Position numbers and translations under genes: made by a program. A stretch of DNA of 27,208 nucleotides from Mnemiopsis leidyi (Eukaryota; Ctenophora; Tentaculata; Lobata; Bolinopsidae), in NCBI GenBank assembly GCA_000226015.1, contig JH154073.1, forward strand, positions 167,683 to 194,890. Reading direction: 5' to 3'. Below the pieces are notes generated by a model that made no database searches, was not told the DNA's origin, and saw only the letters and a list, made by a program, of their open reading frames with translations. Numbering within the stretch: position 1 is the stretch's first letter; each line of letters starts with the position of its first letter. Below, in pieces: positions 1-8,795 of this stretch.

Positions 1-73
<73 letters not shown>

Positions 74-79
74 GTGTTG

Positions 80-115
<36 letters not shown>
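1..115. repeat. (GT)n microsatellite
   Basis: Alternating GT/TG dinucleotides run from the window edge to about position 115, interrupted once by a short TTGTGTTGTTG stretch. The 82-codon Cys-Val ORF across it is a product of the repeat and not a gene. Such alternating purine-pyrimidine tracts can adopt Z-DNA and are length-variable. The array continues beyond the left edge. Confidence 0.97.
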
Positions 116-116
<1 letters not shown>

Positions 117-129
117 CGTGTTTTTTCTA

Positions 130-161
130 GAAGATCTAGAAATCGAAATTTCTAGATCTTC
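130..161. repeat. Perfect hairpin, 14-bp stem
   Basis: Arm 130-143 (GAAGATCTAGAAAT) is the exact reverse complement of 148-161, with a 4-nt CGAA loop. It begins 15 bp after the GT array. The arms contain AGATCT and TCTAGA palindromes. Role unknown; it could be the core of a small foldback repeat. Confidence 0.85.
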
Positions 162-382
162 GGGCGAAAAAATCTGTCAGTCCGCCTCGGCGAGTGTATA
201 TAGTTTGCAAGAAGACAAATCAGTATTCAATATTTTAACGTTATTGTGAAATAAAGTTTCTGAATACCTACTACTATAAATTCTAATTTCCTGTTACGTG
301 AATGTGACGTATATCTTATGTGAAGCAGACCTGATTATTGAAACAGCAATACCGGCTAGAACTGCGGAGAGCACGAAGGATG

Positions 383-424
383 TAAACACATGATAAGCAA
401 CATCAAATGCTTATCATGTGTTTA
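383..424. repeat. Perfect hairpin, 17-bp stem
   Basis: Arm 383-399 (TAAACACATGATAAGCA) pairs perfectly with 408-424 around an 8-nt loop. It lies beyond the last KDSR exon seen here, probably in an intron. The stem is on the short side for a microRNA precursor; it could also be a MITE remnant. Confidence 0.85.
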
Positions 425-684
425 AAAGGTCAGTTATGCTTTAACATTAGACCATGCTGGTTGCAGCGCAGTAACAGGTTTTTCTACCCGCGAAAAGCTT
501 TTTACACAAAAAATCAGGTCATATCTAACATGCACCGTTAAATCCAAACCGAAGCTCGGTGTCAAATTACAGGAGGATGGAAGCAGAAGTTCCCACAAAA
601 GTGTGTACACTACCATGAGTACAAGAGGGAAGCTAGGAAAGTGTACTATGTACTTATGTACAATGTACTCTACAGTTTACGTAC

Positions 685-766
685 CGTTCTCAACTCCACA
701 GATTATATCCTCTGCAACTCTGTCGGGAGAGAACAGTCCTGATGTCTCTGATATCGTTATTGTCTC
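685..766 (-). CDS. KDSR: 3-ketodihydrosphingosine reductase, downstream exon (partial gene)
   Basis: An 82-nt minus-strand exon. It encodes 27 residues (ETITISETSGLFSPDRVAED followed by IICGVEN) plus one base. It aligns in order with the KDSR segment that follows the substrate-loop region, where the family has an ETxxISE motif and then a VA-x2-I-x3-I pattern. The acceptor reads CTCTCAG before GAG (AG at 768-767). The donor is the strong G|GTACGTAAA (GT at 684-683). It starts in phase 0, matching the phase-0 end of the exon at 3188-3009, and ends in phase 1. I found no C-terminal exon between 1 and 680, so the gene should continue past the left edge. KDSR is an ER-membrane short-chain dehydrogenase that reduces 3-ketosphinganine to sphinganine, the second step of sphingolipid synthesis. 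Confidence 0.8.
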
Positions 767-1419
767 CTGAGAGAGACATCTTTGTTAAACAAGGTATAGA
801 TATTTGTTGGGGACAAGAGGAGTTTCTTTTATTGATAATCTAGATTACAGTAGCCTGTGCATGTGGTATCAGGATGATTTCGGACACCTACACAGTAAAC
901 GCAGTGTGTGTACTTCTAAATAGTAGGAATTACATTAGTAGGAGTTACATATAATCAATTAAGGGAAATTTTCTTTATCTTCTACCTGCAACTCGTTGAT
1001 TGGACAAGGAAAACTATCTTCTTATAGAAATTTATTTCGATGTACGACATCATCTTCAGTCTACACAAAGTTTATATTAGAATTGTCATGGTTATAACTT
1101 ATATTAGTATTGTCATGCCAGTAGTACCGATCTTAGCAGGTCATGTAAATCACAGACACTATGTTTTTTGTTCAAGCAGTACACTGTACATTGCACCGCA
1201 CAATCACACACTCGTTGATACAAAGTGCTACTAATAATTAATGGGAAGTAACAGCAATAAAGCAACAAGAATGACACTTGGCCTATTTCCTGAAGTATTG
1301 TATGCCGGGGTGAACTAAGCTAGGGAGTACACAACGAGTTTCTGCAAGGTTGAATACTTCGAAATTCGGTAGTACATTGGAAGCCAGACACACAAGCTCA
1401 GTATAATGTGTAGTAGTAT

Positions 1420-1508
1420 AACAGGTACGGGGAACGGGTACGTACAGGTACGTGAAACAGGTACGTGAAACAGGTACGTACAGGTACGGGGAACAGGTAC
1501 GTGGAACA
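1420..1508. repeat. GGTACGnGGAACA minisatellite
   Basis: About seven imperfect copies of a 10-13 bp unit (variants of GGTACGTGAAACA and GGTACGGGGAACA) run in tandem. The antisense Tyr/Val/Pro-rich ORFs here are translations of the repeat and are not annotated as genes. Confidence 0.85.
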
Positions 1509-2350
1509 CAGAACAGTGACGTCACTACGTAGCCTTAGATAACTGAAATTCACGAAGTGTTGGTTGACAAGATGTAACACGTGAAAAGTCTATACCATGT
1601 ATACATGTACATTTTAGCTAATTCTTACTGCTTGTTCCAGATCCAGTGTATCATGTTTTCTGTGGAAGTTATCTACTAATAGATACAAGCTATTTGAGAT
1701 AAAACTGGCTATTGCGCTCATTACTTAGATGATATAAAAGAATAAGGCAACTGAAATTCATAATTTTCGAGCTCATTTTTGTAGCTAATTTTGTAACTTT
1801 ATTTTGAAGCGTTATATGAACTAACTGTGCCTCACATTTTGTCTAGTAAATCAGAGATTTCCTCAGTTAATACTTATAAGTCATTATTACGATTATAACT
1901 TGCTTTTAAAAGTTACTGCCTATCTACATCCGCGGTAAATTTTATCGGTAAAGGTCCAAATTCATGATGCAATATACATAAGTCACCGACGATTACCCGA
2001 TGAAGGCGCTCTATCGGCAAAATAGTTTCCAATAATTCAACAGCTGGTACAATTTGAGAGTTTGATATCAATGAGGTCGGCTTGTGCCTTGCAAGTCCCT
2101 TAACATCTTACAACCTGAGCTGAATAAACATAACTTAACCAGCATTCAAATGACAATGACCCATTATCCTTACGTAGTATGTAATTGTGCAAGCAATGCA
2201 TATTTCATGTGGGTATATGCCAGGCTGGTATTTACTACAAGTCACATGACTTGTAGTGCCGAGGATTTGCAATGTTAATCACCCGCAGTAGACGTTTATC
2301 GGTTACATCATTCACATTACACAAACAATCGAATTTCGAGCAATTGTAAT

Positions 2351-2490
2351 CAAGGATCGACCGGGATCGCTTTTTTAGCCGGAACCGGGACCGGGTCCGG
2401 GATTGGTTAAATGGCCGGGACCGTGATTTTGCCGGGACCAGGATTGCAACCGGGACCGGGACTGTAACTGGGACCGGGACTGAAATATTT
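2351..2490. repeat. CCGGGACCGGGA-type minisatellite
   Basis: An irregular array of short units related to CCGGGACC and CCGGGATTG, with AT-rich interruptions. It is strikingly GC-rich compared with its surroundings. The units are nearly self-complementary, so the strand could fold. Confidence 0.8.
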
Positions 2491-3008
2491 TTGACTAAAA
2501 TTACATTTTTTAAAATTTTTTAGAAATATACAGAGACCAATTTGCCGTTGTTGAATGATATATAAACTGAAACTTTTATAATTAAGATATCGTCATGACA
2601 TCATGTACAAGTACTTTTTTAATCAAGATTATTTCGTACCTCAGTATGGGGTTGACAGTGAACATCTGTAGACGGCTCAATGTTTACATTTACTTTAAAA
2701 ACAACATTGCTCAGTCAAACGTCGTACCAAGTTTAGCAAAAAGAGGCCATGAGAATATTTCATGCAACGAAAAAAAGCAGAGCCGATAACAGTACAAAAA
2801 CATCCTAAACCATGTTTAGAAACATAAACCCATAACTTTTAACAAAAAATAAAGATCGTTATCCTACAAACATTAACAAATAAATAAGAATAAAGATCCT
2901 TACTATAAATAAATTACCCACAAATTAACCACAAAGAAAGAATAAATATCCTCAACATACTAACATTAACCAAACATTAACCAAGAAACAAAAAACAAAA
3001 GTCCCTAC

Positions 3009-3188
3009 CTTGGGTTTCCCCACAGCCATCTCCTCCTTGTAGCCAGGCGTATCTGTGTCTGGAGGGTACGCTACGTGCAGGTAAATGTTGTGGGGTCGCA
3101 GCTCCATCTGCAGGGCCTCGCTGAATCCGCGCAACGCATACTTGCTCGCGCTGTACGCCGTGTAACCAAATATTCCTATCTGGCCTGC
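3009..3188 (-). CDS. KDSR: 3-ketodihydrosphingosine reductase, catalytic exon (partial gene)
   Basis: A 180-nt, 60-codon exon in phase 0 at both ends. The acceptor is ATGTTGCAG (AG at 3190-3189) and the donor is CCCAAG|GTAGGG (GT at 3008-3007). It encodes [20 protein letters not shown] and continues with an EALQMEL segment and YPPDTDTPG. The YSASK motif supplies the catalytic Tyr and Lys of the SDR family. AGQxGxFG and YPPDTDTPG are typical of KDSR rather than other SDRs. The protein reduces 3-ketosphinganine with NADPH on the ER membrane. Exons for the cofactor-binding N-terminus (TGGxSGIG region) should lie at higher coordinates, but I did not find them. If they lie further right, the GPCR genes would sit inside a KDSR intron. 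Confidence 0.9.
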
Positions 3189-4633
3189 CTGCAACATAAG
3201 ATAAGATCAGTTATTCTAGACGTAGCGAAATTCGGGTAGAAGAGTAAATTGCATCATATCGTGAGATTTTGTACAATCTATTAAGTACTTTTACTTTGTT
3301 AGCTATTGCTTTTGATCATTATTTCGATATATAATGTTACAGATACCTATCTTACCTCCCTGGCCTAGGAGGGCCGGGGGGGGGGGGGTTAAAATGTCCA
3401 CTTTTTTTACCATTAGGCCTAAATCCAGGTGTCCTGGTCATCTTTTTGATATTACCGTTGTCAAATGATCAATATTTTGACCAAGACCATGGCTATAATC
3501 CAAATTTGCCATTGTCACAGACCGCGGTCAAGGGTTTTTACCATCGACCATGGGGCAAATTCCAGGGTGTCATCAGTGCCTCACCCCAAACCACCCCCAC
3601 CTTTTAATGTTATTCAAGGGAGCGGCAATTGTTCTAAATATACCGGATACTCAACAGATCGTTCTTACTTGTCTAATCATATGGTTTTAACTTTCCGCCA
3701 AGTCGCAATACAATTGTTCCTCGGCGTTAGTCTCACTTACTCCGGTTACTCATACTCTCAACAAAGTAAAAACTAACTTTCTAGCATCTCCGAGGTAAAG
3801 GCTATTTCTGATAAAAGACCTGTAGGACTCAAGACCAGCTGTTACCGGCTGCTGATCCAGCTGCGAGGTAATCTCATAGCAGGACAACCGGGCCAATGAA
3901 AATCGCACTTTTCTTTAAGGTAAGCCAGCTAGCAGAGCACGGGTCAGTTAGTCTTGATGCATGATTTGATGATTGTAGTAATTTCGTATAAATCGACGAT
4001 TTTATAATCTTACACGAGCTTAATTTTGTAATTATTGAGGGGAACTCATCATTGCATTATCACAACATGGACCTTCCTTTCCTGATAACTTTGTGGCAGC
4101 TACAGTCGCGGTTTAAATTATTTGCACGTTTTTTACAATAGATAGTGGCAATCCACAAATTTTTATTCGACCATAACGTTTGACATGTTTAACCAACTTA
4201 AGTGATTAAAAAAGTTATTTAAGGAGGACTTTATAAATTTTATGTATGACGTACTGACCATAATAAAATTATAAAAGTTTTGGTGACAAGATATCTGAAA
4301 ACCACGTGTCTTTTCTGGCTGAAGGCACGCTTTGCGTTTTGTGACTGATAAATAAATGAAATGTCTTTCTGACCGAAATTATCAAAAGATCTGCCAGCTT
4401 TTAAAATTAGATAATTTTTACTAAATTTCGATTTCAATCTCCAGGAATTTGTCAATGAAAACATGAAGAAGATACCTAATGGGATACCTAATGGGATACC
4501 TAAAATCTATTGAAAATCAAGCTAAGAAGCATACGCTTGACTTGAGAATAAATTTTTTAATTAATGCGTATTGTTGAACAACAACTGTATCTGCGACTTA
4601 CCCTACAGCTAGACTAACAAACAAACATCTCCT
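3189..4633. other. Intergenic or intronic spacer with possible leader exon
   Basis: No confident coding sequence. A short G-tract (about 13 G) lies near 3375-3388. A strong donor TTTAAG|GTAAGC (exon end 3919, GT 3920-3921) follows a less AT-rich stretch from about 3780. It could be a 5' leader exon spliced to the acceptor at 4634-4635. Three copies of a 12-bp unit GGGATACCTAAT occur at about 4471-4504. The 103-codon ORF at 3465-3776 does not look like protein. Confidence 0.4.
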
Positions 4634-4635
4634 AG
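4615..4635 (+). promoter_or_regulatory. 3' splice acceptor before GPCR start codon
   Basis: ACATCTCCTAG ends at 4635, leaving only TT before the ATG at 4638. This indicates a spliced 5' end, either a cis-spliced leader exon (a donor at 3920 is available) or a trans-spliced leader. Confidence 0.5.
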
Positions 4636-4637
4636 TT

Positions 4638-5642
4638 ATGGATCTCTCGACCCCAAATGTGCATCTCGATGAAGTGTCGACTCCGGATACAAGTATACTA
4701 GATGAAACTCAGTACAGAGTGTACGACTGTCTTATTGGAGCAGCTTTCTGTGTCTGTCTGGTTGTAGGACTATCTGGCAACTGTCTCGCTTTGAGCTTCT
4801 TCGTCCAGACTAAAAAACGAAATCTACCGACTGTTCTCTACATTTCAGCCTGCTCCATAGATATACTTTCAAGCGTTATTCATCTGCCGGTAACATTGAG
4901 CTTGTTCAACAGTAGACAACCTGGTATACTAAAGTATAAAGAGTTTTGTTCAGTCTGGTACTTGACTCTATCACTACTTCAAATCATGTCTGTGTACGTT
5001 GGAATGTTGATTTCTTTTACAAGAGCTTTGGTAATTATATTTCCTTTTTATAAGATAAAAAAGAAATATGTGCTAATATCTATTATCGTAACCTTGATCT
5101 ATCACTCTTCCTGGCTTTTCATATTCATCAACGTTTATGGAGAATTCAACTATTCTTACGCTCTTTCATTTTGTGAATTTCTCTCGGATGCAAGAATACC
5201 TACGATTTACAATTTGACCACTTTCACAGTTTGTTTAGGACTTCCTCAGCTAATAGTCTTAGTAGCACTGATGGAATCAACCGCAAAGCTTCAATATCAA
5301 AATCAAGCTCATGCATCACAAGCGAACAACCGGAGATCTTCTATAACAATTTTCTATTTTTCTGTGATCTACTTAGTCTGTAACTTCCTAACCTTCTTCA
5401 ACAACGCCCTGTTCACATATTCAGGAATTTCAATTACAGGCCACCCAGACACAAGCTATCCAGGGCCAATGTACAGCAACACATTCATGTTCTTCTATAG
5501 TTGGGTCCTAAGTGAGATCTTCTGTACAGTCCTGAACGCCTGTTTGAACCCAGTTCTATACCTGTGTCGTATGAAAGAAATGCGATTGTGGGCTAAAAAA
5601 TTAGCTTATTCTTTTAGGTATTTCGAGCAGCCGAGCAGCTGA
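4638..5642 (+). CDS. Rhodopsin-family (class A) GPCR, copy 1
   Basis: 334 residues, single exon, seven hydrophobic segments at roughly 28-55, 66-90, 104-132, 144-167, 188-213, 236-261 and 283-310. Class A landmarks: GN at 47-48 in TM1, Asp75 in TM2, a Cys104-Cys179 pair placed for the TM3-ECL2 disulfide, and NPVLY at 304-308 ending TM7, followed by a short basic tail. The usual DRY at the TM3 end is replaced by Thr-Arg-Ala (128-130), keeping only the Arg. Asn171 in NYS is a possible extracellular glycosylation site. The ligand cannot be told; a peptide or small-molecule receptor of an invertebrate lineage-specific expansion is likely. It is paralogous to the gene at 8796, and the STPDxSIL and QYRVYDCLIG segments are nearly shared. 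The ATG is two bases after an acceptor-like AG, which supports this start. Confidence 0.9.
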   Translation: MDLSTPNVHLDEVSTPDTSILDETQYRVYDCLIGAAFCVCLVVGLSGNCLALSFFVQTKKRNLPTVLYISACSIDILSSVIHLPVTLSLFNSRQPGILKYKEFCSVWYLTLSLLQIMSVYVGMLISFTRALVIIFPFYKIKKKYVLISIIVTLIYHSSWLFIFINVYGEFNYSYALSFCEFLSDARIPTIYNLTTFTVCLGLPQLIVLVALMESTAKLQYQNQAHASQANNRRSSITIFYFSVIYLVCNFLTFFNNALFTYSGISITGHPDTSYPGPMYSNTFMFFYSWVLSEIFCTVLNACLNPVLYLCRMKEMRLWAKKLAYSFRYFEQPSS

Positions 5643-5871
5643 TTCTTTATGACTTTCATGTCTAATCAGCCCCGGAAATACAGTTAAAGAGTGACCAATC
5701 TCACATGGTGCATTGCTTAAAGAATTTTTAGCTGTGCTGAAGGTGCATAATTACTATTTGATAAACCTTGCCTATAAATTTTCTAGACAAAGACAAAGAT
5801 TGAATATTGATGTATCATTTTCATCTGAAGTTTTTAAACAAATGTGTATCAGTTTTGTTAAGAGCTTTAAC

Positions 5872-5877
5872 AATAAA
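5872..5877 (+). terminator. AATAAA polyadenylation signal
   Basis: Canonical AATAAA about 230 bp after the GPCR copy 1 stop codon and before the repeat block begins; a plausible mRNA 3' end. Confidence 0.5.
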
Positions 5878-6206
5878 TCTTACGTATCTTAGGGCGATAT
5901 TTTCTGATGTCTAAAGTTCAACCAAGCGAATGATAGCCATAAATTCATGGACATATCTTGCAGCAAGATGTAAGATGATACAGTAGAAATTCAAGAAAAT
6001 TTCAAGTTACAGTAAATGCCCATAGCATGGGTGCAGATTATCATTTTTGATAAACTTTTTAGTTGCCGAGAAATTTTCTTTAGTTTGCTTAAGAGGCAAA
6101 ACTTTACTATGAGCCCCCAGTCATTGTTTTACATTTTACTTTTTGGGGGCGGTGCTCCAGAAAAGTTTGTTTAATTTGTTGCAATTAAGGAAAAATTGAG
6201 CTTTGC

Positions 6207-6770
6207 TGTTTCGTTCTGGAGGCGAAGCCCCCGAAAATTTTAGGAAAATCACCATTAATTAGTCTCAGATAACGAATCTGGCAATAAAGGAAAGGATTTA
6301 CTTCGTTATTTTGTTCTCAGCAGAAGCCCCGGATATTTTGGAAATGGAAACTGCAGGCTGCAATTATGTAACGGATAATTTTAAGTCTATCACAATTTCA
6401 ATTCTATTCTAGGGGCGGAGCCCCAGAAAATTTTAGAAAATCATGATCTATTAGTCTCAAGAAACGAATCTAACAATAAAGGAACAGCTGATCTTTGTTA
6501 TTATGTTCTTGGTTGAAGGCCGGGTTTTTTGGAAACTACAGGCAACAGGTTACAATTTTGGAACGGCTAAAGCTGAAAGCGTATCATTTTAATCTAAAAT
6601 TCTGGGGGAAGCCCCCGAAAATTTTAGAAAAATCATCATTAATTTTTCGCTGACAACGTTTCTGGGAATAAAGCAATGGCTATTCTTGGTTATTTTTGGA
6701 AACTGCAGGCTGCAATTTTCGAACGGCTAAGTTTATCATTTCAATTCTATTCAAATTAATCCTTGTGAAT
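6207..6770. repeat. Tandem repeat, about 193-bp period, three units
   Basis: Three diverged units have cores near 6212, 6406 and 6599. Each carries a GC-rich self-complementary core (GGGGGCGAAGCCCCC or variants). This is followed by GAAAATTTTAG, an ATCA/ATTAG segment, a CTGCAGGCTGCAATT-like segment and a CAATTCTATTC-like end. A partial extra core lies at about 6143-6165. The same core in the opposite orientation (CGGGGGCTTCGTCCCC) lies at about 19478-19493, so the family is dispersed. Confidence 0.8.
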
Positions 6771-6995
6771 TTGTCCTAAACAATTAATCTGGCTGGCAAA
6801 CTAAAGTTTGTTAGTTTATTGTGACAAACTTATAATGTTTTCAACAGAATTCAATTAAGCTTATCAAATTAGGAGCAAACTCAGAACATCCAAGAAATAG
6901 AAAGTAAACTTTTTGTTTGATTTGTTGCACGAATAAATAGGTGCTAAACGATACTGAACTTTATTACATTAAACGGTTTGGATCTTTTTCCCCCC

Positions 6996-7185
6996 ATAAA
7001 GAACCAATTACCAAACTAAAATTTGAGACAAATTTCATTCAGTTAGGTTTCAAAGTTGTATGACACTTTGATTTTCCTTTGAAATTTTGTATTATAAAGA
7101 ACCAATTGCCAAACTAAAATTTGAGAAAAATTTCATTTAGTTAGGTTGCAAAGTTGTAGGTATGACACTTTGATTTTTTTCGAAC
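6996..7185. repeat. Direct duplication, 98-bp period
   Basis: Copies start at 6996 and 7094. Both read ATAAAGAACCAATT, then CCAAACTAAAATTTGAGA, then CATT(C/T)AGTTAGGTT and GACACTTTGATTTT, with few differences. It continues the repeat-rich block downstream of GPCR copy 1. Confidence 0.85.
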
Positions 7186-7287
7186 ATTTTTGCACGCCAA
7201 TTTTCAAGAAAAATTCTTTAGTTTGCTTTCAATTCTTTATGTTCCAAGGGCACCTCAAATCGACCTTTTCTGCAGGGGTGGCCCATA

Positions 7288-7923
7288 GGGCAAACACCTA
7301 CCATCACCTATAAACCGCTTTAGAACTGTCTAAGAACCGCTAAAGAGCCGCTTAAGAACCGCTTAGGAACCTCTTAAGAACCTCTTAAGAGCTATTGAAG
7401 AACTGCTTAAAAACCGTTAAGAACCGCTTAAGAACCGTTTATAATCGTTTAAGAACCGCTTGCTAGCCAACAGCGATATTATTGGTTTTAACAGCGACAT
7501 TACGAGTTTTAGCCCATGATATTGCTGCCGGTTCTTAAGTGGTTTTTAAGCTATTCTTAGACAGTTTTTAAGAGGTTCTTAAACGGGTATTAGCCGGTTC
7601 TAAACTTTATTTATGAGGCTGCTGCATAACAAGCGGTTCTAATCGGTTCTTAACCGGTCCTAAAGCAGTTCTTAGCATCAATTGAAATCCTAATTCACTC
7701 GATTCACATATTGCATTTGCAGTTCTTGAACGGTTCTTAAACGGTTTTTAGCGGCTCTTAAGCGGCTCTAAAACGGTTCTTAAGCGATTCTCAACCAGTT
7801 TTAAGCGGACGTTCGACGGTTCTTGGCCAGCTCATTCACGGTTCTTAAGGGGCTCTTTAGCGATTCTTAAACGGTTTTTAAGCGACTCTTTGGCGGTTCT
7901 TAGGTCCTGTGAGGTGTTTGCCC
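7288..7923. mobile_element. Putative foldback (non-autonomous) element
   Basis: Perfect 12-bp terminal inverted repeats: GGGCAAACACCT at 7288-7299 and AGGTGTTTGCCC at 7912-7923. Inside, the left block (about 7316-7461) is a tandem array of AAGAACCGCTTA-like units. The right block (about 7529-7910) is a longer array of the reverse-complement unit TAAGCGGTTCTT, and a unique spacer at 7462-7528 separates them. The whole therefore folds back on itself. It has no coding capacity and no clear target-site duplication next to the 12-bp ends. Foldback elements with internal tandem arrays are known in animals, but this family is not one I recognise. Confidence 0.65.
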
Positions 7924-8779
7924 TTTCCCCCAGTAAAATTAAAGAGAGCTGAGGTCATAATTTTAAGTTTAAAAGACAGTGATCATACATCCAAATTTTT
8001 TCACAGATGTGCGATAAAGTACATAAAATGGGCCACAATAAATTCTGAGCACATAATAAATTTTTAGCAAATAATGCTTCTATTTGATATAGAACCGTTT
8101 CTATGAATAACTGAATCTAGAGCTATTACCAAAGGATTACTAGGATTTTTGTCGAGATGTCCCACATCTGTTGCTTCAGTGGCCTTCCCCCGCATTCGGA
8201 CCTGTCTAATGACCGTAGTCTATGCTTTAGTATATAGATAATATGGTACAAATCATTAGTGATAAACTGCTTTAATAACATTGTCTACCAAGGCAAAGCG
8301 GCCCGGTAAAGTTTTATGTGGTAGCCGTAACTTGGTCATTACTCTTTAAGTGTTCGGTGTTAGTTGTTGCTTTTTATTGAAGCCTGCGCCAGAAATAAAA
8401 TTTCTGGAAGTGGTGCTGTAGCACTTCAACTTGGGTCACAAGATCATGTTCTATGATTTGTATACATCTGATTTATCTTTTATAGGAGCGAGGTTGTTTG
8501 TCGATAAAATAGCATTTTATTGTAAATTTAGAAAAGCAGTAAACAGCTCAATCTAAATCCAATGGCTTTATTCAATTTAAGTCTAGTACAGACTATTTAC
8601 TATCAGCACCACTAACTGCCAGAAATTTGACCTCCCACAAAAATCTTCAGGTTCTTCTTTATGATTCTTCTCAAAACCTCCCAACTCATCTCTCCTGCTC
8701 CTCCCTCTTCTTATCTCGAAGTTGTCCTTTGTCCTATACTCTTACAAAAATTCTAGACTTTTAGGTACTGACAAATCAA
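7924..8779. other. Spacer between foldback element and GPCR copy 2
   Basis: No coding sequence, RNA gene or clear repeat seen. The last part (about 8620-8760) is pyrimidine-rich on the plus strand and leads into the acceptor before the second GPCR. Confidence 0.5.
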
Positions 8780-8791
8780 ATACCATTTCAG
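8780..8791 (+). promoter_or_regulatory. 3' splice acceptor before GPCR copy 2
   Basis: ATACCATTTCAG ends at 8791, four bases (AGAA) before the ATG at 8796, with a pyrimidine-rich stretch upstream. It implies a spliced or trans-spliced 5' end. Confidence 0.55.
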
Positions 8792-8795
8792 AGAA

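Larger units (their letters stand above)
767..3008 (-). other. KDSR intron with minisatellites
   Basis: This 2.2-kb stretch separates two phase-compatible KDSR exons and is read as an intron (donor GT at 3008-3007, acceptor AG at 768-767). It holds the minisatellites at 1420-1508 and 2351-2490. It also contains a 12-bp palindrome AGTGACGTCACT at 1515-1526, a full cAMP-response-element core. Short ORFs here are low-complexity or lack protein-like composition, and I see no further gene. Confidence 0.7.

Noticed and set aside
1..249. 82-codon Cys/Val-rich ORF at the left edge
   Set aside because: It is a translation of the GT microsatellite.
434..616. Minus-strand ORF as a possible C-terminal KDSR exon
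   Set aside because: The translation lacks the expected KDSR C-terminal pattern and has no acceptor in the phase needed.
1283..1580. Three antisense ORFs rich in Tyr/Val/Pro/Thr
   Set aside because: They overlap in several frames across the GGTACG minisatellite, so the open frames come from the repeat.
3465..3776. 103-codon plus-strand ORF
   Set aside because: Composition and motifs look random and there is no supporting splice or start context.
7316..7461. CRISPR-like array of 12-bp units
   Set aside because: Units are contiguous and diverged without unique spacers, and the genome is animal; it is part of the foldback element.
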